Of a DNA stretch of 64,000 nt, positions 15,169 to 25,087 are shown one piece after another. Origin of the DNA: Leadbetterella byssophila DSM 17132 (GTDB taxonomy: Bacteria; Bacteroidota; Bacteroidia; Cytophagales; Spirosomataceae); NCBI RefSeq assembly GCF_000166395.1, contig NC_014655.1, positions 2,170,001 through 2,234,000 on the forward strand, given 5' to 3'. Numbering within the stretch: position 1 is the first letter of the stretch; every line of letters begins with the position of its first letter. Under the pieces are notes generated by a model. That model did no database searches. It had not been told where the DNA came from and was given only the letters and a program-made list of their open reading frames with translations. The position numbers were made by a program, and so were the translations under genes.

Positions 15169-17163
15169 TTATTTGTAATTACGCTGGGCTATCTTGATGT
15201 TTTCGTACTCTAACACCTCTTTGTGTAAAGTCCAGTCGCTTTCTTTATTATATTCCCAAGCCGAAACAAACATGAAGTTTTCATCATCACGTTTTGCCTC
15301 ACCGCCGTCCTCTTGGTATTCTTCACGGAAGTGACCACCACAAGATTCTTTGCGATCTAATGCGTCAATACACATCAATTCACCCAACTCAAGGAAGTCA
15401 GCTACACGACCTGCCTTATCTAGTTCTGGGTTAAATTCAGAGATATCGCCGGGAACTCTAAGGTCTTGCCAGAATTCTTTTCTCAATTCACGAATCTCCT
15501 GGATAGCTTCCGTTAAACCTTTCTCATTTCTAGCCATACCACATTTTTCCCACATGATATGTCCTAAACGTTTATGGAAAGATTCTGCACTCTGCTTACC
15601 GTTGATTCCTTTTAATCTGGAAAGACGATCTCTTACTTCTTTTTCAGCTTGAACAAATGCCTCATGATCTGTAGGAATAGCCTTCGTTCTGATTTCACTG
15701 CTCAAGTATGCTCCTATGGTGATAGGAATGACAAAGTATCCATCAGATAGACCTTGCATCAAGGCAGAAGCTCCTAAACGGTTAGCACCGTGATCAGAGA
15801 AGTTCGCTTCACCTAAAGCATATAGTCCAGGAACAGTAGTCATCAAGTTATAATCTACCCAAAGCCCACCCATGGTGTAGTGTACTGCAGGATAGATCTT
15901 CATAGGTACTTCGTAAGGATCTTCTCCGGTGATTTGTTTGTACATATCAAACAAGTTACCGTATTCCTCCTTCACCACTTCCTTACCTAATCTTACTAAA
16001 GTGTCTAAATCAGGATTTTCAATACCTAATCTGGAAGCCTCCGCTTTTCCGTACTTATTGATCAGGTTATAACGGAAATCCAGATACACTGCTTTTTTGG
16101 TTGGCCCCACACCATAACCTGCATCACAACGCTCTTTTGCAGCACGAGAAGCGATATCACGAGGTACCAGGTTACCAAACGCTGGGTATCTTCTTTCCAA
16201 ATAGTAATCACGCTCGTCCTCCGGAATATCATTAGCAGCTCTTGGGTCGTCCTTTTTCTTCGGAACCCAAATTCTACCGTCATTTCTCAAGGATTCTGAC
16301 ATCAATGTCAATTTCGACTGATGATCACCGGACACCGGAATACAAGTAGGGTGAATCTGCGTAAAGCAAGGGTTACCGAAGAAAGCTCCTTTCTTATGTG
16401 CTTTCCAAGCCGCCGTCACGTTACTACCCATGGCATTTGTAGAAAGGTAGAATACGTTACCGTATCCTCCTGTACATAATAACACGGCATGTCCGAAATG
16501 ACGCTCTAATTCACCTGTGATTAGGTTTCTTGCAATGATACCTCTGGCCTTACCATCAATAAGAACCACTTCTAACATCTCATGACGTGAGTACATCTTA
16601 ACTGCACCCAAACCTACCTGACGTTCAAGAGCTGAATAAGCACCTAATAACAACTGCTGACCGGTTTGACCTGCAGCATAAAAGGTTCTTTTCACCTGAG
16701 TACCACCGAAGGAACGGTTTCTTAGTAGCCCGCCGTAATCCCTGGCAAAAGGAACACCTTGAGCCACACATTGGTCGATGATGTTCGCAGACACTTCCGC
16801 TAAACGGTGTACGTTTGCTTCACGTGCACGGTAATCACCACCTTTGATAGTATCATAAAACAGACGATAAACAGAGTCACCGTCATTTTGATAATTCTTC
16901 GCTGCATTTATACCCCCTTGAGCAGCAATAGAGTGCGCTCTACGAGGAGAGTCCTGAAAGCAGAATGCTTTCACTTGATAACCCATTTCAGCCAGGGAAG
17001 CTGCTGCAGATGCACCCGCTAAACCTGTACCTACTACTATGATTTCTAGATTTCTTTTGTTTGCCGGATTGACAAGAGGAACGGTAGATTTATACTTGGT
17101 CCATTTCTCTGCTAAAGGCCCTTGAGGTATTTTAGAATCTAGTTTTGGAGATGTCATAACCAA
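15169..17163 (-). CDS. sdhA: succinate dehydrogenase/fumarate reductase flavoprotein subunit
   Basis: A 664-aa subunit that oxidises succinate to fumarate and carries covalent FAD. FAD-binding Rossmann loop: [22 protein letters not shown] (about 45-66). The segment [20 protein letters not shown] contains the conserved His that binds FAD covalently. Active-site region: [14 protein letters not shown], and in the capping/C-terminal part [26 protein letters not shown] and [25 protein letters not shown]. Normal length. Starts 3 bases after the sdhC stop. Confidence 0.97.
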   Translation of the reverse strand: MVMTSPKLDSKIPQGPLAEKWTKYKSTVPLVNPANKRNLEIIVVGTGLAGASAAASLAEMGYQVKAFCFQDSPRRAHSIAAQGGINAAKNYQNDGDSVYRLFYDTIKGGDYRAREANVHRLAEVSANIIDQCVAQGVPFARDYGGLLRNRSFGGTQVKRTFYAAGQTGQQLLLGAYSALERQVGLGAVKMYSRHEMLEVVLIDGKARGIIARNLITGELERHFGHAVLLCTGGYGNVFYLSTNAMGSNVTAAWKAHKKGAFFGNPCFTQIHPTCIPVSGDHQSKLTLMSESLRNDGRIWVPKKKDDPRAANDIPEDERDYYLERRYPAFGNLVPRDIASRAAKERCDAGYGVGPTKKAVYLDFRYNLINKYGKAEASRLGIENPDLDTLVRLGKEVVKEEYGNLFDMYKQITGEDPYEVPMKIYPAVHYTMGGLWVDYNLMTTVPGLYALGEANFSDHGANRLGASALMQGLSDGYFVIPITIGAYLSSEIRTKAIPTDHEAFVQAEKEVRDRLSRLKGINGKQSAESFHKRLGHIMWEKCGMARNEKGLTEAIQEIRELRKEFWQDLRVPGDISEFNPELDKAGRVADFLELGELMCIDALDRKESCGGHFREEYQEDGGEAKRDDENFMFVSAWEYNKESDWTLHKEVLEYENIKIAQRNYK

Positions 17164-17166
17164 TGA

Positions 17167-17946
17167 TTATTTAAAGAAATAAAAATAAATCGGCATCGCT
17201 GCATAACCCAATGGAATCAGGATACCAAACACCCATACACTAATGCCTTTAATCAGCGGTGTATATTTAGCATGTCTCCAACCTAAGGATTGGAATGCAC
17301 TTTGGAAACCGTGCACCAAGTGGAAAGACAACGCTACCATTGCCAAAATATAAAAGATCACAAGACCTAAATTCTGGAAAGAAAAACTAACCACTTTGTA
17401 CAAGTCTTTAACTATAACAGTATTTGTACCTGCTACAGGATCCAACTTCTCCACTTTCTTCACATCTTGAGTGTAATCAGCCGGCATTTCCATAGCATCA
17501 ACCTTACCCGTACTGATCTCCTCAGTATACTGTACATACGGTAGATTTTCGTAGTGGAATTTGTACCAGAAATCACTCATATGCACTACTATGTATACCA
17601 ATAGAATGGTACCAAAAATAGCCATGTTACGACTAAACGGAGAAGATTGATTCTTAGTTACCGCATAACCTACAGGCCTAGCCTTACGGTTATTATAAGT
17701 AATGTACAATCCCCAGAAAGCGTGGAATAAAATAAAGAAGTAGTTCCCATACGAAATCACCTTGATGGGAGGAAAGGTGGTCATAAATACAGCATAGGTG
17801 TTGAAAGCATATCCTCCATCACATTTAAAAAGCTGTAAGTTACCGGAAAGGTGTACTACTAAGAAGGTACACAAAAATAAACCTGTAAGTGCCATCAGTA
17901 CCTTTTTACCGATAGAACTCGTTAGGGTTTTGGTTAACCAGGACAT
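17167..17946 (-). CDS. sdhC: succinate dehydrogenase cytochrome b558 subunit
   Basis: A 259-aa membrane anchor with five hydrophobic helices that binds haem and menaquinone. Histidines available as haem ligands sit in the helices LFLCTFLVVHLSGNL, FILFHAFWGLYITY, LLVYIVVHMSDFWYKFHYE and MVALSFHLVHGFQSAFQSLGW. A hydrophilic insertion (about residues 145-180, with TGKVDAMEMPADYTQDVKK) lies between helices 3 and 4, as in other Bacteroidota homologues. It is the first gene of sdhCAB. Confidence 0.92.
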   Translation of the reverse strand: MSWLTKTLTSSIGKKVLMALTGLFLCTFLVVHLSGNLQLFKCDGGYAFNTYAVFMTTFPPIKVISYGNYFFILFHAFWGLYITYNNRKARPVGYAVTKNQSSPFSRNMAIFGTILLVYIVVHMSDFWYKFHYENLPYVQYTEEISTGKVDAMEMPADYTQDVKKVEKLDPVAGTNTVIVKDLYKVVSFSFQNLGLVIFYILAMVALSFHLVHGFQSAFQSLGWRHAKYTPLIKGISVWVFGILIPLGYAAMPIYFYFFK

Positions 17947-18005
17947 AATGAATGTTTTAAAGTAGAGCTAAAATACTTAGAATAATCCAATTACTTATAG
18001 AGCCT

Positions 18006-18036
18006 CAAAGCTAGCAGATTATTGTTTTAGAATCAA
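18006..18036 (-). promoter_or_regulatory. probable sdhCAB promoter (TTG, N20, TAGCTTTG)
   Basis: Minus strand TTG at 18036-18034, 20 bases, then TAGCTTTG at 18013-18006, an exact match to TAnnTTTG. The start point would be near 17999, giving a leader of about 50 bases before sdhC. Confidence 0.5.
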
Positions 18037-18236
18037 TCTAAATTCGAACTCTTTTCTTTTCTGCTCCCTTCTAATATGCCCCAGGAAATAGAACTCCCCT
18101 CCTGAATTTCTAATAAAATTAAATCGAAATTATAAAAATATACAAATAATATATAAAATATGTACAATCCATAACATCTCAAGTGCTGAAATGCCTTCCT
18201 TACCCTAGCTTAGTACCATCAACCATTTCTAAATTT

Positions 18237-21191
18237 ATGATAAGGAAATTTACACTAACTCTCTTCCTGTTAGGTATACTTTCTCTGGCAGTAACTGCCC
18301 AGAATCGTACCATCAGCGGGAAAGTTACAGATGATCGGGACAATGCTCCCCTTCCAGGTGTGACGGTCACCGTTAAAAATTCTACCGTAGCCACCCAAAC
18401 CAATGAAGAAGGCACTTTCAGCCTCCAGGTCCCACAAGGCAGTGAAACCTTGGTTTTCTCCTTCATTGGATATCACAAGAAGGAAGTAAGGATTGGAAAT
18501 CAATCTCAGTTTGATGTCAGCCTGGAATCTAACGAAGAAGCCCTGGACGAAGTAGTAGTGGTGGGTTATGGAACCATGAAAAAGAAGGAAATCACTTCAG
18601 CAGTAACCAGTGTTAAAGCCAAAGATTTTAATCCGGGAGGAACCAGATCCCCACTTGACCTGATCCAGGGAAAAGTAGCTGGCCTAGTTATCACCCGTAC
18701 CCAAGGCAATAACCCTAACTCAAGTGCTGCCGTACAAATGAGAGGAGTTTCATCCATCAACGGTACCAGAAGCCCCCTTATCGTAATTGATGGTATTCCC
18801 GGAGGTAATCTGGACCTGGTCCAACAGGATGACATCGAATCCTTTGATGTACTAAAAGATGGATCCGCGGCCGCCATTTATGGTACTAGAGCTAATGCCG
18901 GTGTGATCCTTATCACTACAAAAAAAGGGAAATCCGGAGCCTCTCGGTTTGACTATTCTACCTATGCCCAAAGAGAATATGTAGACAGAAAGCCTGATTA
19001 CCTCACCGCAACAGACTTCCGTGACCTGATTAAAAAAGGTCTAATCAATTCCTCAGAAGATCTAGGTGCTTCTACAGACCTGTATGACGAATTGATCAAC
19101 AAAAATAATCTTAGCCAATACCACAACTTATCTGCCACCGGAGGAACAGAGAAAAGCAATTACCGTGCGGCTATCTATTACAATGACGCTTACGGTATAG
19201 CTAAACAAAACTCCAGAGAACAGTTTGGGGGTAGAATAAACGTGAACCAAGTGGGACTTCAAGATCACCTTACCTTCAGTGCTAACCTTGCAGGAAACTT
19301 CAATAAAGCAAACCTGCTTGGCGGGCAAAATGGAGACTTTGAACAAGCCGTTCAAAGAAACCCTACAGCACCACTTGTTAATGCAGACGGATCATTTGTA
19401 GAGACTCAGGCCTTTAATAATTATAACCCTCTGTCCCGACTGGCCAACAGGATCAACGAAAGAGATCAGCAAACCATCTCTGCTGATGCTAAACTAGGAA
19501 TTAAAATCATTGAAGGACTTAACTTTGACACCTTCATTTCCTATTTGAGAAATACCTATAATGATAGGTATTACAGATCTACTCGCGACTGGGATCAGCG
19601 TTTGAACTCCAGCTATAGAGGCATGGCTTACGCCTCCAAATCAAATTTTATGGAGTACACAAAGACCCTGGAATCTACTTTGAATTACACCAAATCCTTC
19701 CAGGACAAACATACCTTAACCGCCCTTGCAGGTTATTCCTACCAATACTACACGTACGAAACCTTCAATGTTAACAATAACGGTTTCACTACTGACGGCT
19801 TCTTAGATTGGAACCTAGGCGCCGGAGGTGCTATCAATAACACAGCCTTACCTAGACCTGGAATGGGTAGTGGAAAAGAAGATAATACCTTAGTAGCCTT
19901 CTTCGGAAGAATCAATTATTCCTTTGCCGACAAATATTTCGCGCAGGCCATTCTACGTAGAGAAGGATCATCTCGTTTCGGTGCTAATCATAAATGGGGT
20001 AACTTCCCCGCCTTCTCAGTGGGCTGGCAATTAGGAGAAGAGGATTTCATCAAGAATATAGATGCCATCTCAAGCCTAAAACTCAGAGTAGGTTACGGGG
20101 TAACCGGTAACCAAGGTATCCCGAATTATCAATCCGTGGTAACCCTAGGAACAGGTGGAGTTTATCCTCAGGATGGTGTTTATTACCAAACCTATGGCCC
20201 CGGGAGAAACCCTAACCCAGATTTGAAATGGGAGCAAAAACAAGAGATAAACATAGGTCTTGATTTCGGACTATGGGATAACGTGATCACCGGTTCCTTA
20301 GACGTATATAACCGTACTACGAAGGACCTACTTCATAATTACAATGCCCAGCAACCTCCGTATGTTACCGGAAGTATCTTCACCAACGTAGGAACCATCA
20401 GAAACCACGGTGTTGAATTACAATTATCCGCTCAAGCACTTCGTAAAGGAGACTTTGTATGGAATATTGACTTTACAGGCAATACCCAAAACAACAAAAT
20501 CACGAAACTATCTAATGAAATCTTCCAGGCCAACTTCCTTGAATTCTATGGTTTGCCATCTCCTGGTAACCTGGGAAATGCCATCCGTCTGGAAGAAGGT
20601 GGTGCTGTGGGTAACTTCTATGGAAAAAGGTTCGCCGGATTTACTGATGATGGAAAATGGTTATTCTACAAGGCAGACGGTAGCAAAGTCCCTGCAAGCC
20701 AGATCAATAATGATGATTTAACCATCATAGGTAATGGTGTGCCTAAGTTGCAACTAGCCTTGAACAACACCTTCATTTACAAAAACTTTGACCTTAGCAT
20801 CTTCTTCAGAGGTAAATTCGGATTTGACATTCTTAATACCAAAGAACTATACTTTGGTAACAAAAAATGGCTTCCTAATAACTTGCTGAAGAGTGCCATC
20901 ACTACACATGATAAACTTAATGACGACCCTCAGTATTCCGATTATTACATAGAAAAAGGCGACTTCGTTAAGTTGGATAACTTGACCTTAGGTTATAATG
21001 CTCCGATCAAAACCAACAAGTATGTGCGTAACGTTCGTATTTACGTGACCGGAAGAAACCTCCTCACCTTTACCGGCTATTCGGGCATAGATCCTGAACT
21101 AGAAGATACAGGTTTCTCTACGGGTGTTGACGGTAGAGGATTCTACCCTAGAACGAAATCATTGACCTTAGGACTAAACGTAGGATTTTAA
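18237..21191 (+). CDS. SusC/RagA-family TonB-dependent outer membrane transporter (pair 1)
   Basis: A 984-aa TonB-dependent receptor starting at ATG 18237 (MIRKFTLTLFLLGILSLAVTAQ is the signal peptide; a GTG at 18183 would only add an odd leader). Residues about 23-110 form the carboxypeptidase-D-like domain (ISGKVTDDRDNAPLPGVTVTVKN). Then come a TonB-box-like DEVVVVGYGTMKKKEITSAV and the plug domain with the SusC signature (SPLIVIDGIPGGN, DIESFDVLKDGSAAAIYGTRANAGVILITTKKGK). The rest is the 22-strand barrel, ending in a C-terminal strand (LTLGLNVGF). With the SusD partner 12 bases on, it forms a lid-and-barrel importer for an oligomer. The substrate is not readable from the sequence, and no glycosidase or peptidase gene is nearby. 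Confidence 0.95.
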   Translation: MIRKFTLTLFLLGILSLAVTAQNRTISGKVTDDRDNAPLPGVTVTVKNSTVATQTNEEGTFSLQVPQGSETLVFSFIGYHKKEVRIGNQSQFDVSLESNEEALDEVVVVGYGTMKKKEITSAVTSVKAKDFNPGGTRSPLDLIQGKVAGLVITRTQGNNPNSSAAVQMRGVSSINGTRSPLIVIDGIPGGNLDLVQQDDIESFDVLKDGSAAAIYGTRANAGVILITTKKGKSGASRFDYSTYAQREYVDRKPDYLTATDFRDLIKKGLINSSEDLGASTDLYDELINKNNLSQYHNLSATGGTEKSNYRAAIYYNDAYGIAKQNSREQFGGRINVNQVGLQDHLTFSANLAGNFNKANLLGGQNGDFEQAVQRNPTAPLVNADGSFVETQAFNNYNPLSRLANRINERDQQTISADAKLGIKIIEGLNFDTFISYLRNTYNDRYYRSTRDWDQRLNSSYRGMAYASKSNFMEYTKTLESTLNYTKSFQDKHTLTALAGYSYQYYTYETFNVNNNGFTTDGFLDWNLGAGGAINNTALPRPGMGSGKEDNTLVAFFGRINYSFADKYFAQAILRREGSSRFGANHKWGNFPAFSVGWQLGEEDFIKNIDAISSLKLRVGYGVTGNQGIPNYQSVVTLGTGGVYPQDGVYYQTYGPGRNPNPDLKWEQKQEINIGLDFGLWDNVITGSLDVYNRTTKDLLHNYNAQQPPYVTGSIFTNVGTIRNHGVELQLSAQALRKGDFVWNIDFTGNTQNNKITKLSNEIFQANFLEFYGLPSPGNLGNAIRLEEGGAVGNFYGKRFAGFTDDGKWLFYKADGSKVPASQINNDDLTIIGNGVPKLQLALNNTFIYKNFDLSIFFRGKFGFDILNTKELYFGNKKWLPNNLLKSAITTHDKLNDDPQYSDYYIEKGDFVKLDNLTLGYNAPIKTNKYVRNVRIYVTGRNLLTFTGYSGIDPELEDTGFSTGVDGRGFYPRTKSLTLGLNVGF

Positions 21192-21203
21192 AGTGTACTG
21201 ATC

Positions 21204-22820
21204 ATGAAAAAAATATTCAAACCTCTTCTATACCTCTCTACTCTCCTACTGGGCACTTCCTGTACGGATCTGGATGAGACCCTGTATAGTCAATTGAACA
21301 AAAACAACTTCTACAACAACAAAGTAGAAGTTATGCAAGCGGCCCTTCGCCCCTTTACCCATATGCAGGCATGGTTAGCACCCACCGGCCAAAGCGGTTA
21401 CTACTACCATGCTGAATTATCTGCTGACCAAGTAGCCTGGCCCCAGAAAGGTAGACACGGATATGATGGCGGAGACCACTTCCGTTTACACTATCACACC
21501 TGGACGGATAACGAAGGACGCATGCGCTCTTGTTGGAACCTACTTTGGACAGGCGTCGGCTTCATCAACTCCGCCTTACAAGATCTGGAAGGATTAGATT
21601 ATGGAAAATTAGGCATCTCTGACAGCGAGAAAAATGCTATCATCGCTGAATTGAAGGTACTTCGTGCCTTTCACTATATGAAGATGATGGAATTATGGGG
21701 AAATATTCCTATCGCTACAAAAGTTGGAGAACCCCTTAATCCGGAGACAAAACCTCGAGCTGAAGTATTTAACTTTATTAAAACTGAGTTAGAGGCAAAT
21801 GTGCCTAATCTTTTACCTTATTCTAAGCAGTTGATAGGAAGGGTATCAGCAGCAGCAGGTTATGCTATGTTAGCGGAATTGTATCTAAATGCTGAATATT
21901 TTGTGGGAACCCCTATGTGGGATCAAGCCATACAAGCCTGCGATAAGATCATCTCAGGCCAAGCTGGTGGCTTAAACGGAACTCCTAAGTTAGCGTCAAA
22001 CCTGAAAGATACATTTTCAAATAGAAACCAAAATGCTGATGAAGCTCTGTTCCAATTCGCGTTTAGTCGCAGCGGAGGTTTCACTTTCGACTGGGGTGGA
22101 TTCTACATGGGATATGACAATATCAAAGAAGTACTGAATATAGACTTTGGAGGTTGGAACGCTTTCGTAGTAATTCCATCTGCATTTGACGCCTATAAAG
22201 AAAATGATCTTCGTAAGAAAGAATGGTTCCTGTTCGGCCCTCAGTATAAATATGGAACAAATACTCCTGTCCTAGGTACTGAAGAGTGGAGTGGAAAGCC
22301 CTTAGTGTATGTAAACAGCATACGCAGAGAGAGTGAAGGAGACCTAACCAGCGAAGGAGACATGAGCAAAGGAGAGGAAAACTCAGGTGCCCGTTTTAAC
22401 AAATACCAAGCCGGTCTATTAAGTGATCCTAACTACAGAGAGAATCATTACATCATCTACCGACTTACTGAAATCTACTTCATCAAAGCCGAGGCTTTAA
22501 TGCGTAAGAACAATGGAGCAGCAACACAGGAAGCCGTAGATCTGATCAATGCTTCAAAGAAAAGAGCATTTACAGATGCCGATTGGGAAAAAGAAAAGTA
22601 TACTACCACTACCTTGACCTTAGATGAACTCCTGGCAGAAAAAGGCAGAGAATTCATCTTCGAAGGCAAACGTAGAACAGACATTATACGTCATGGAAGG
22701 TATACCAAAGGTACATGGTGGGATCATAAACCTACGAATGATCCTAACAAAGAGATCTTTGCTATCCCACATACTCAAATCGCGGCAAACCCGAATCTAA
22801 AACAAAATCCGGGTTACTAA
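21204..22820 (+). CDS. SusD/RagB-family surface lipoprotein (pair 1)
   Basis: A 538-aa substrate-binding lipoprotein. The N-terminus MKKIFKPLLYLSTLLLGTSC ends in a lipobox with Cys about residue 20. The following LDETLYSQLNKNNFYNN and the helix repeats (LRAFHYMKMMELWGNIPIAT, AAAGYAMLAELYLNAEYF, YRLTEIYFIKAEALMRKN) match SusD tetratricopeptide-like helices. The C-terminal GREFIFEGKRRTDIIRHGRY motif is characteristic of the family. It acts as the lid of the SusC barrel at the cell surface. A perfect 11-bp hairpin terminator follows directly. Confidence 0.95.
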   Translation: MKKIFKPLLYLSTLLLGTSCTDLDETLYSQLNKNNFYNNKVEVMQAALRPFTHMQAWLAPTGQSGYYYHAELSADQVAWPQKGRHGYDGGDHFRLHYHTWTDNEGRMRSCWNLLWTGVGFINSALQDLEGLDYGKLGISDSEKNAIIAELKVLRAFHYMKMMELWGNIPIATKVGEPLNPETKPRAEVFNFIKTELEANVPNLLPYSKQLIGRVSAAAGYAMLAELYLNAEYFVGTPMWDQAIQACDKIISGQAGGLNGTPKLASNLKDTFSNRNQNADEALFQFAFSRSGGFTFDWGGFYMGYDNIKEVLNIDFGGWNAFVVIPSAFDAYKENDLRKKEWFLFGPQYKYGTNTPVLGTEEWSGKPLVYVNSIRRESEGDLTSEGDMSKGEENSGARFNKYQAGLLSDPNYRENHYIIYRLTEIYFIKAEALMRKNNGAATQEAVDLINASKKRAFTDADWEKEKYTTTTLTLDELLAEKGREFIFEGKRRTDIIRHGRYTKGTWWDHKPTNDPNKEIFAIPHTQIAANPNLKQNPGY

Positions 22821-22824
22821 ATAC

Positions 22825-23550
22825 TCAAGGCCGGCTCCCTACAGTAGAGCCGGCCTTTACCGTTAAAGCCCAGCCTACTCCATATCTGTTTTCTATTGTA
22901 AGCACATCTGATTTCTGTAAGACCTTTTTCAATCTTCCGATATAAGTATCCAAACTTCGGCCCTTGAAATAATCTATGCTTCCCCAATATTCCAGAAGTA
23001 GTTCATCTTTCTTTACTATACGATCTGCAAAACGGATCAAATGAGCCAATACCTCAGCTTCTCTACGGGTCAGCATTTCCTTACTAGCTCCTTTAATGCT
23101 TACAGCATAATCTCTGGAAAAAAAGGTCAAATCACCCAGAACTAACTCATCGGTCTTGGTTTCGGTATCTCGTCTAGGCCTTTGCCACTGTATTATGTTC
23201 CTAACTCTGAGAAGTAGTTCCTCTATATCAAACGGCTTAGTGATATAATCACTTGCCCCATATTTCAGGCCTCTGATTCTATCGTCCTTTTCCGCACGAG
23301 CCGTTAAATAAATGAAAGGTATGGGAGTGTTAAGCTGGCGGAGCATCTCTGTAAACTGAAAGCCATCAATGCCGGGCAAACCTACATCAATGACGATCAG
23401 ATCAATTTCCGCATGAAATTTAGCAAGGTACTCATAAGCGGCCTGGGCACGTGTGCAGCGCTCCACTACAAATCCGTTGATCTCCAATAACTGCTTCACC
23501 ACCAAACCCAGATCATCCGAATCTTCGAGAAAAAGAATCTTTGGTTTCAT
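22825..23550 (-). CDS. OmpR-family response regulator
   Basis: A 241-aa two-component regulator starting at ATG 23550 (MKPKILFLEDSDDLG). The receiver domain holds the acidic pair ED, the phosphoacceptor Asp in LIVIDVGLPGIDGF, the conserved Thr in IPFIYLTARAEKDD and Lys in GASDYITKPFDIEELLLRV. The C-terminal winged helix includes LTRREAEVLAHLIRFADRIVKKDELLLEYWG and the recognition helix with RSLDTYIGRLKKVL. It starts 7 bases after the kinase stop, so the two form one operon. Its last 11 codons overlap the shared terminator. Target genes are unknown; the converging SusC/SusD pair is a candidate only by position. Confidence 0.93.
   Translation of the reverse strand: MKPKILFLEDSDDLGLVVKQLLEINGFVVERCTRAQAAYEYLAKFHAEIDLIVIDVGLPGIDGFQFTEMLRQLNTPIPFIYLTARAEKDDRIRGLKYGASDYITKPFDIEELLLRVRNIIQWQRPRRDTETKTDELVLGDLTFFSRDYAVSIKGASKEMLTRREAEVLAHLIRFADRIVKKDELLLEYWGSIDYFKGRSLDTYIGRLKKVLQKSDVLTIENRYGVGWALTVKAGSTVGSRP
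22827..22858. terminator. bidirectional terminator between susD-1 and the response regulator
   Basis: Perfect 11-bp arms AAGGCCGGCTC (22827-22837) and GAGCCGGCCTT (22847-22857) with a short T run. It overlaps the final codons of the minus-strand response regulator (stop at 22825) and serves both converging genes. Confidence 0.85.
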
Positions 23551-23557
23551 ATTATTT

Positions 23558-24940
23558 CTAGTTGCGTTCCTCTGAGAGCGGCATAGAAATGATAAAGCGG
23601 GAACCTTCACCCATCTGACTATCTACACGAATGGTCCATCCGTGGGCATCTACGCATTGCTTGACGTAAAACAAACCCAAGCCCAGACCTTCTTTGGCGT
23701 CATTTCTCCGGTAAAATTTGTCGAAAATTCGGTCCATATCTTCGGACCTCATTCCTACCCCGTTATCTTTAATTTCCAGTTGGACACTTTCATGGCTAAA
23801 CCTGACTATCAGGTGAATTTGGATCAATTCGTTGTGGTTGTGTTTGATTCCGTTTTCTATTAGGTTGATAATCAGAGATGTAAACCAGAACTTATCCAGT
23901 AACACCGTCCTTTCTTCTCCAAAAGTAGTTAATTTAAATTGGATTCTATCATGAATCATCAATTCAAAATCTTTCAATATCTGCTCTAACACTTGTACTA
24001 GGGAGTAGGATCTCAGATGCAAAGAAGAAGATGATATAGCTTCACTTTGCAAAACCCTAGTAAATAGACTTTTTAACCATTGGGCATTTCTTTCTATGAT
24101 CTCCGAGAGCATATTTACCTGTTGGATATCTGCTCCTATATTCGGATTCTGCAAATTCCTATTCGCCACAATGATGGTGGTTAGAGGGGTATTTAATTCG
24201 TGTGTGATGCTGTTAACAAAGTCTTGTTTCCTTTCTGCTAGTTTCTTTTGCCTAGCCCAGTTCCTATAGGTCATTAGGAACAATAAAACAGTCACTCCAA
24301 TACAGAAGAGGGAAAGAAAGAGTATAGGTAAGATATCTTTTAAGATCTCTTGCTTTCTGGCTGGAGAATCTACCCATAGTGAAAATCTTACCGTGCAGGA
24401 GCATTGGTCTATATTATCTACAAGAATAGTGGTAAATCTATTTGCTTCATTACAATCTTCCAGATCCCCGCCTATGCGTATACCTTGCGTATAATCCGGT
24501 TCTGAATATAAAATGATGTCCTTACCGTCAACCTTGATGTAAAAATCACTAACTGACACCCTGTACTGAGCGGTAGAATCAGACATGTTTTCACTCATGA
24601 TTTCCTGCATGAAAGAATCCAGAGTACTTTCTTCTTTTAAAGTAAAGAAAAGGGAATCCGTAACCCTTTTGGCATACGCACGGAAGGCTACAGTATCCTC
24701 GTGATACAGATCTCTGAGTTTTGTGTAATGCTTATCTGAAAATTCATGAATAACTTCAGCCCCGCCCGGATAAATTAGGTCCCCTTTTAGACTGCTGAGG
24801 TAAGCATTTCCCACTAATGGTCTTAAGGCAGCAAAATAATCGTGTTCCTTCCAGGCATAGGTATAATAGGTCATATAGCACTGCGTAAGGAACAGCAGCA
24901 CTAAGCTTAGAATACCTACCAATTTATATCGATTATTCAT
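23558..24940 (-). CDS. sensor histidine kinase
   Basis: A 460-aa membrane kinase. Helix 1 at about 8-27 and helix 2 at about 205-228 flank an extracytoplasmic sensor region of roughly 175 residues with several Cys (DLEDCNEANR, NIDQCSCTVRF). The catalytic part has the H box FVNSITHELNTPLTTI, N box SLIINLIENGIKHNHNE, and G boxes DNGVGMRSEDMDRIFDKFYRR and GLGLGLFYVKQ. There is no HAMP domain. It phosphorylates the response regulator encoded just downstream. The signal is unknown. Confidence 0.93.
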   Translation of the reverse strand: MNNRYKLVGILSLVLLFLTQCYMTYYTYAWKEHDYFAALRPLVGNAYLSSLKGDLIYPGGAEVIHEFSDKHYTKLRDLYHEDTVAFRAYAKRVTDSLFFTLKEESTLDSFMQEIMSENMSDSTAQYRVSVSDFYIKVDGKDIILYSEPDYTQGIRIGGDLEDCNEANRFTTILVDNIDQCSCTVRFSLWVDSPARKQEILKDILPILFLSLFCIGVTVLLFLMTYRNWARQKKLAERKQDFVNSITHELNTPLTTIIVANRNLQNPNIGADIQQVNMLSEIIERNAQWLKSLFTRVLQSEAISSSSLHLRSYSLVQVLEQILKDFELMIHDRIQFKLTTFGEERTVLLDKFWFTSLIINLIENGIKHNHNELIQIHLIVRFSHESVQLEIKDNGVGMRSEDMDRIFDKFYRRNDAKEGLGLGLFYVKQCVDAHGWTIRVDSQMGEGSRFIISMPLSEERN

Positions 24941-24954
24941 CTGATAGGCAATAT

Positions 24955-24987
24955 AAAAAAACGAGGCTGTCCAAAAAGGTCAACCTC
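24955..24987 (-). terminator. terminator after serS
   Basis: Minus-strand arms GAGGTTGACC and GGACAGCCTC (9 of 10 positions pair, one G-T) around a T5 loop, followed by T7. It lies 100 bases past serS and just before the histidine kinase start. Confidence 0.7.
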
Positions 24988-25087
24988 TCATGTTTTTTGT
25001 TATTTTTATTCGTACCCCCTACAGGCAGGGTGTCTAAATATTCAATTCTCAGACCACTCATCTACCTTTTTTACTCGGCTCCATTCC

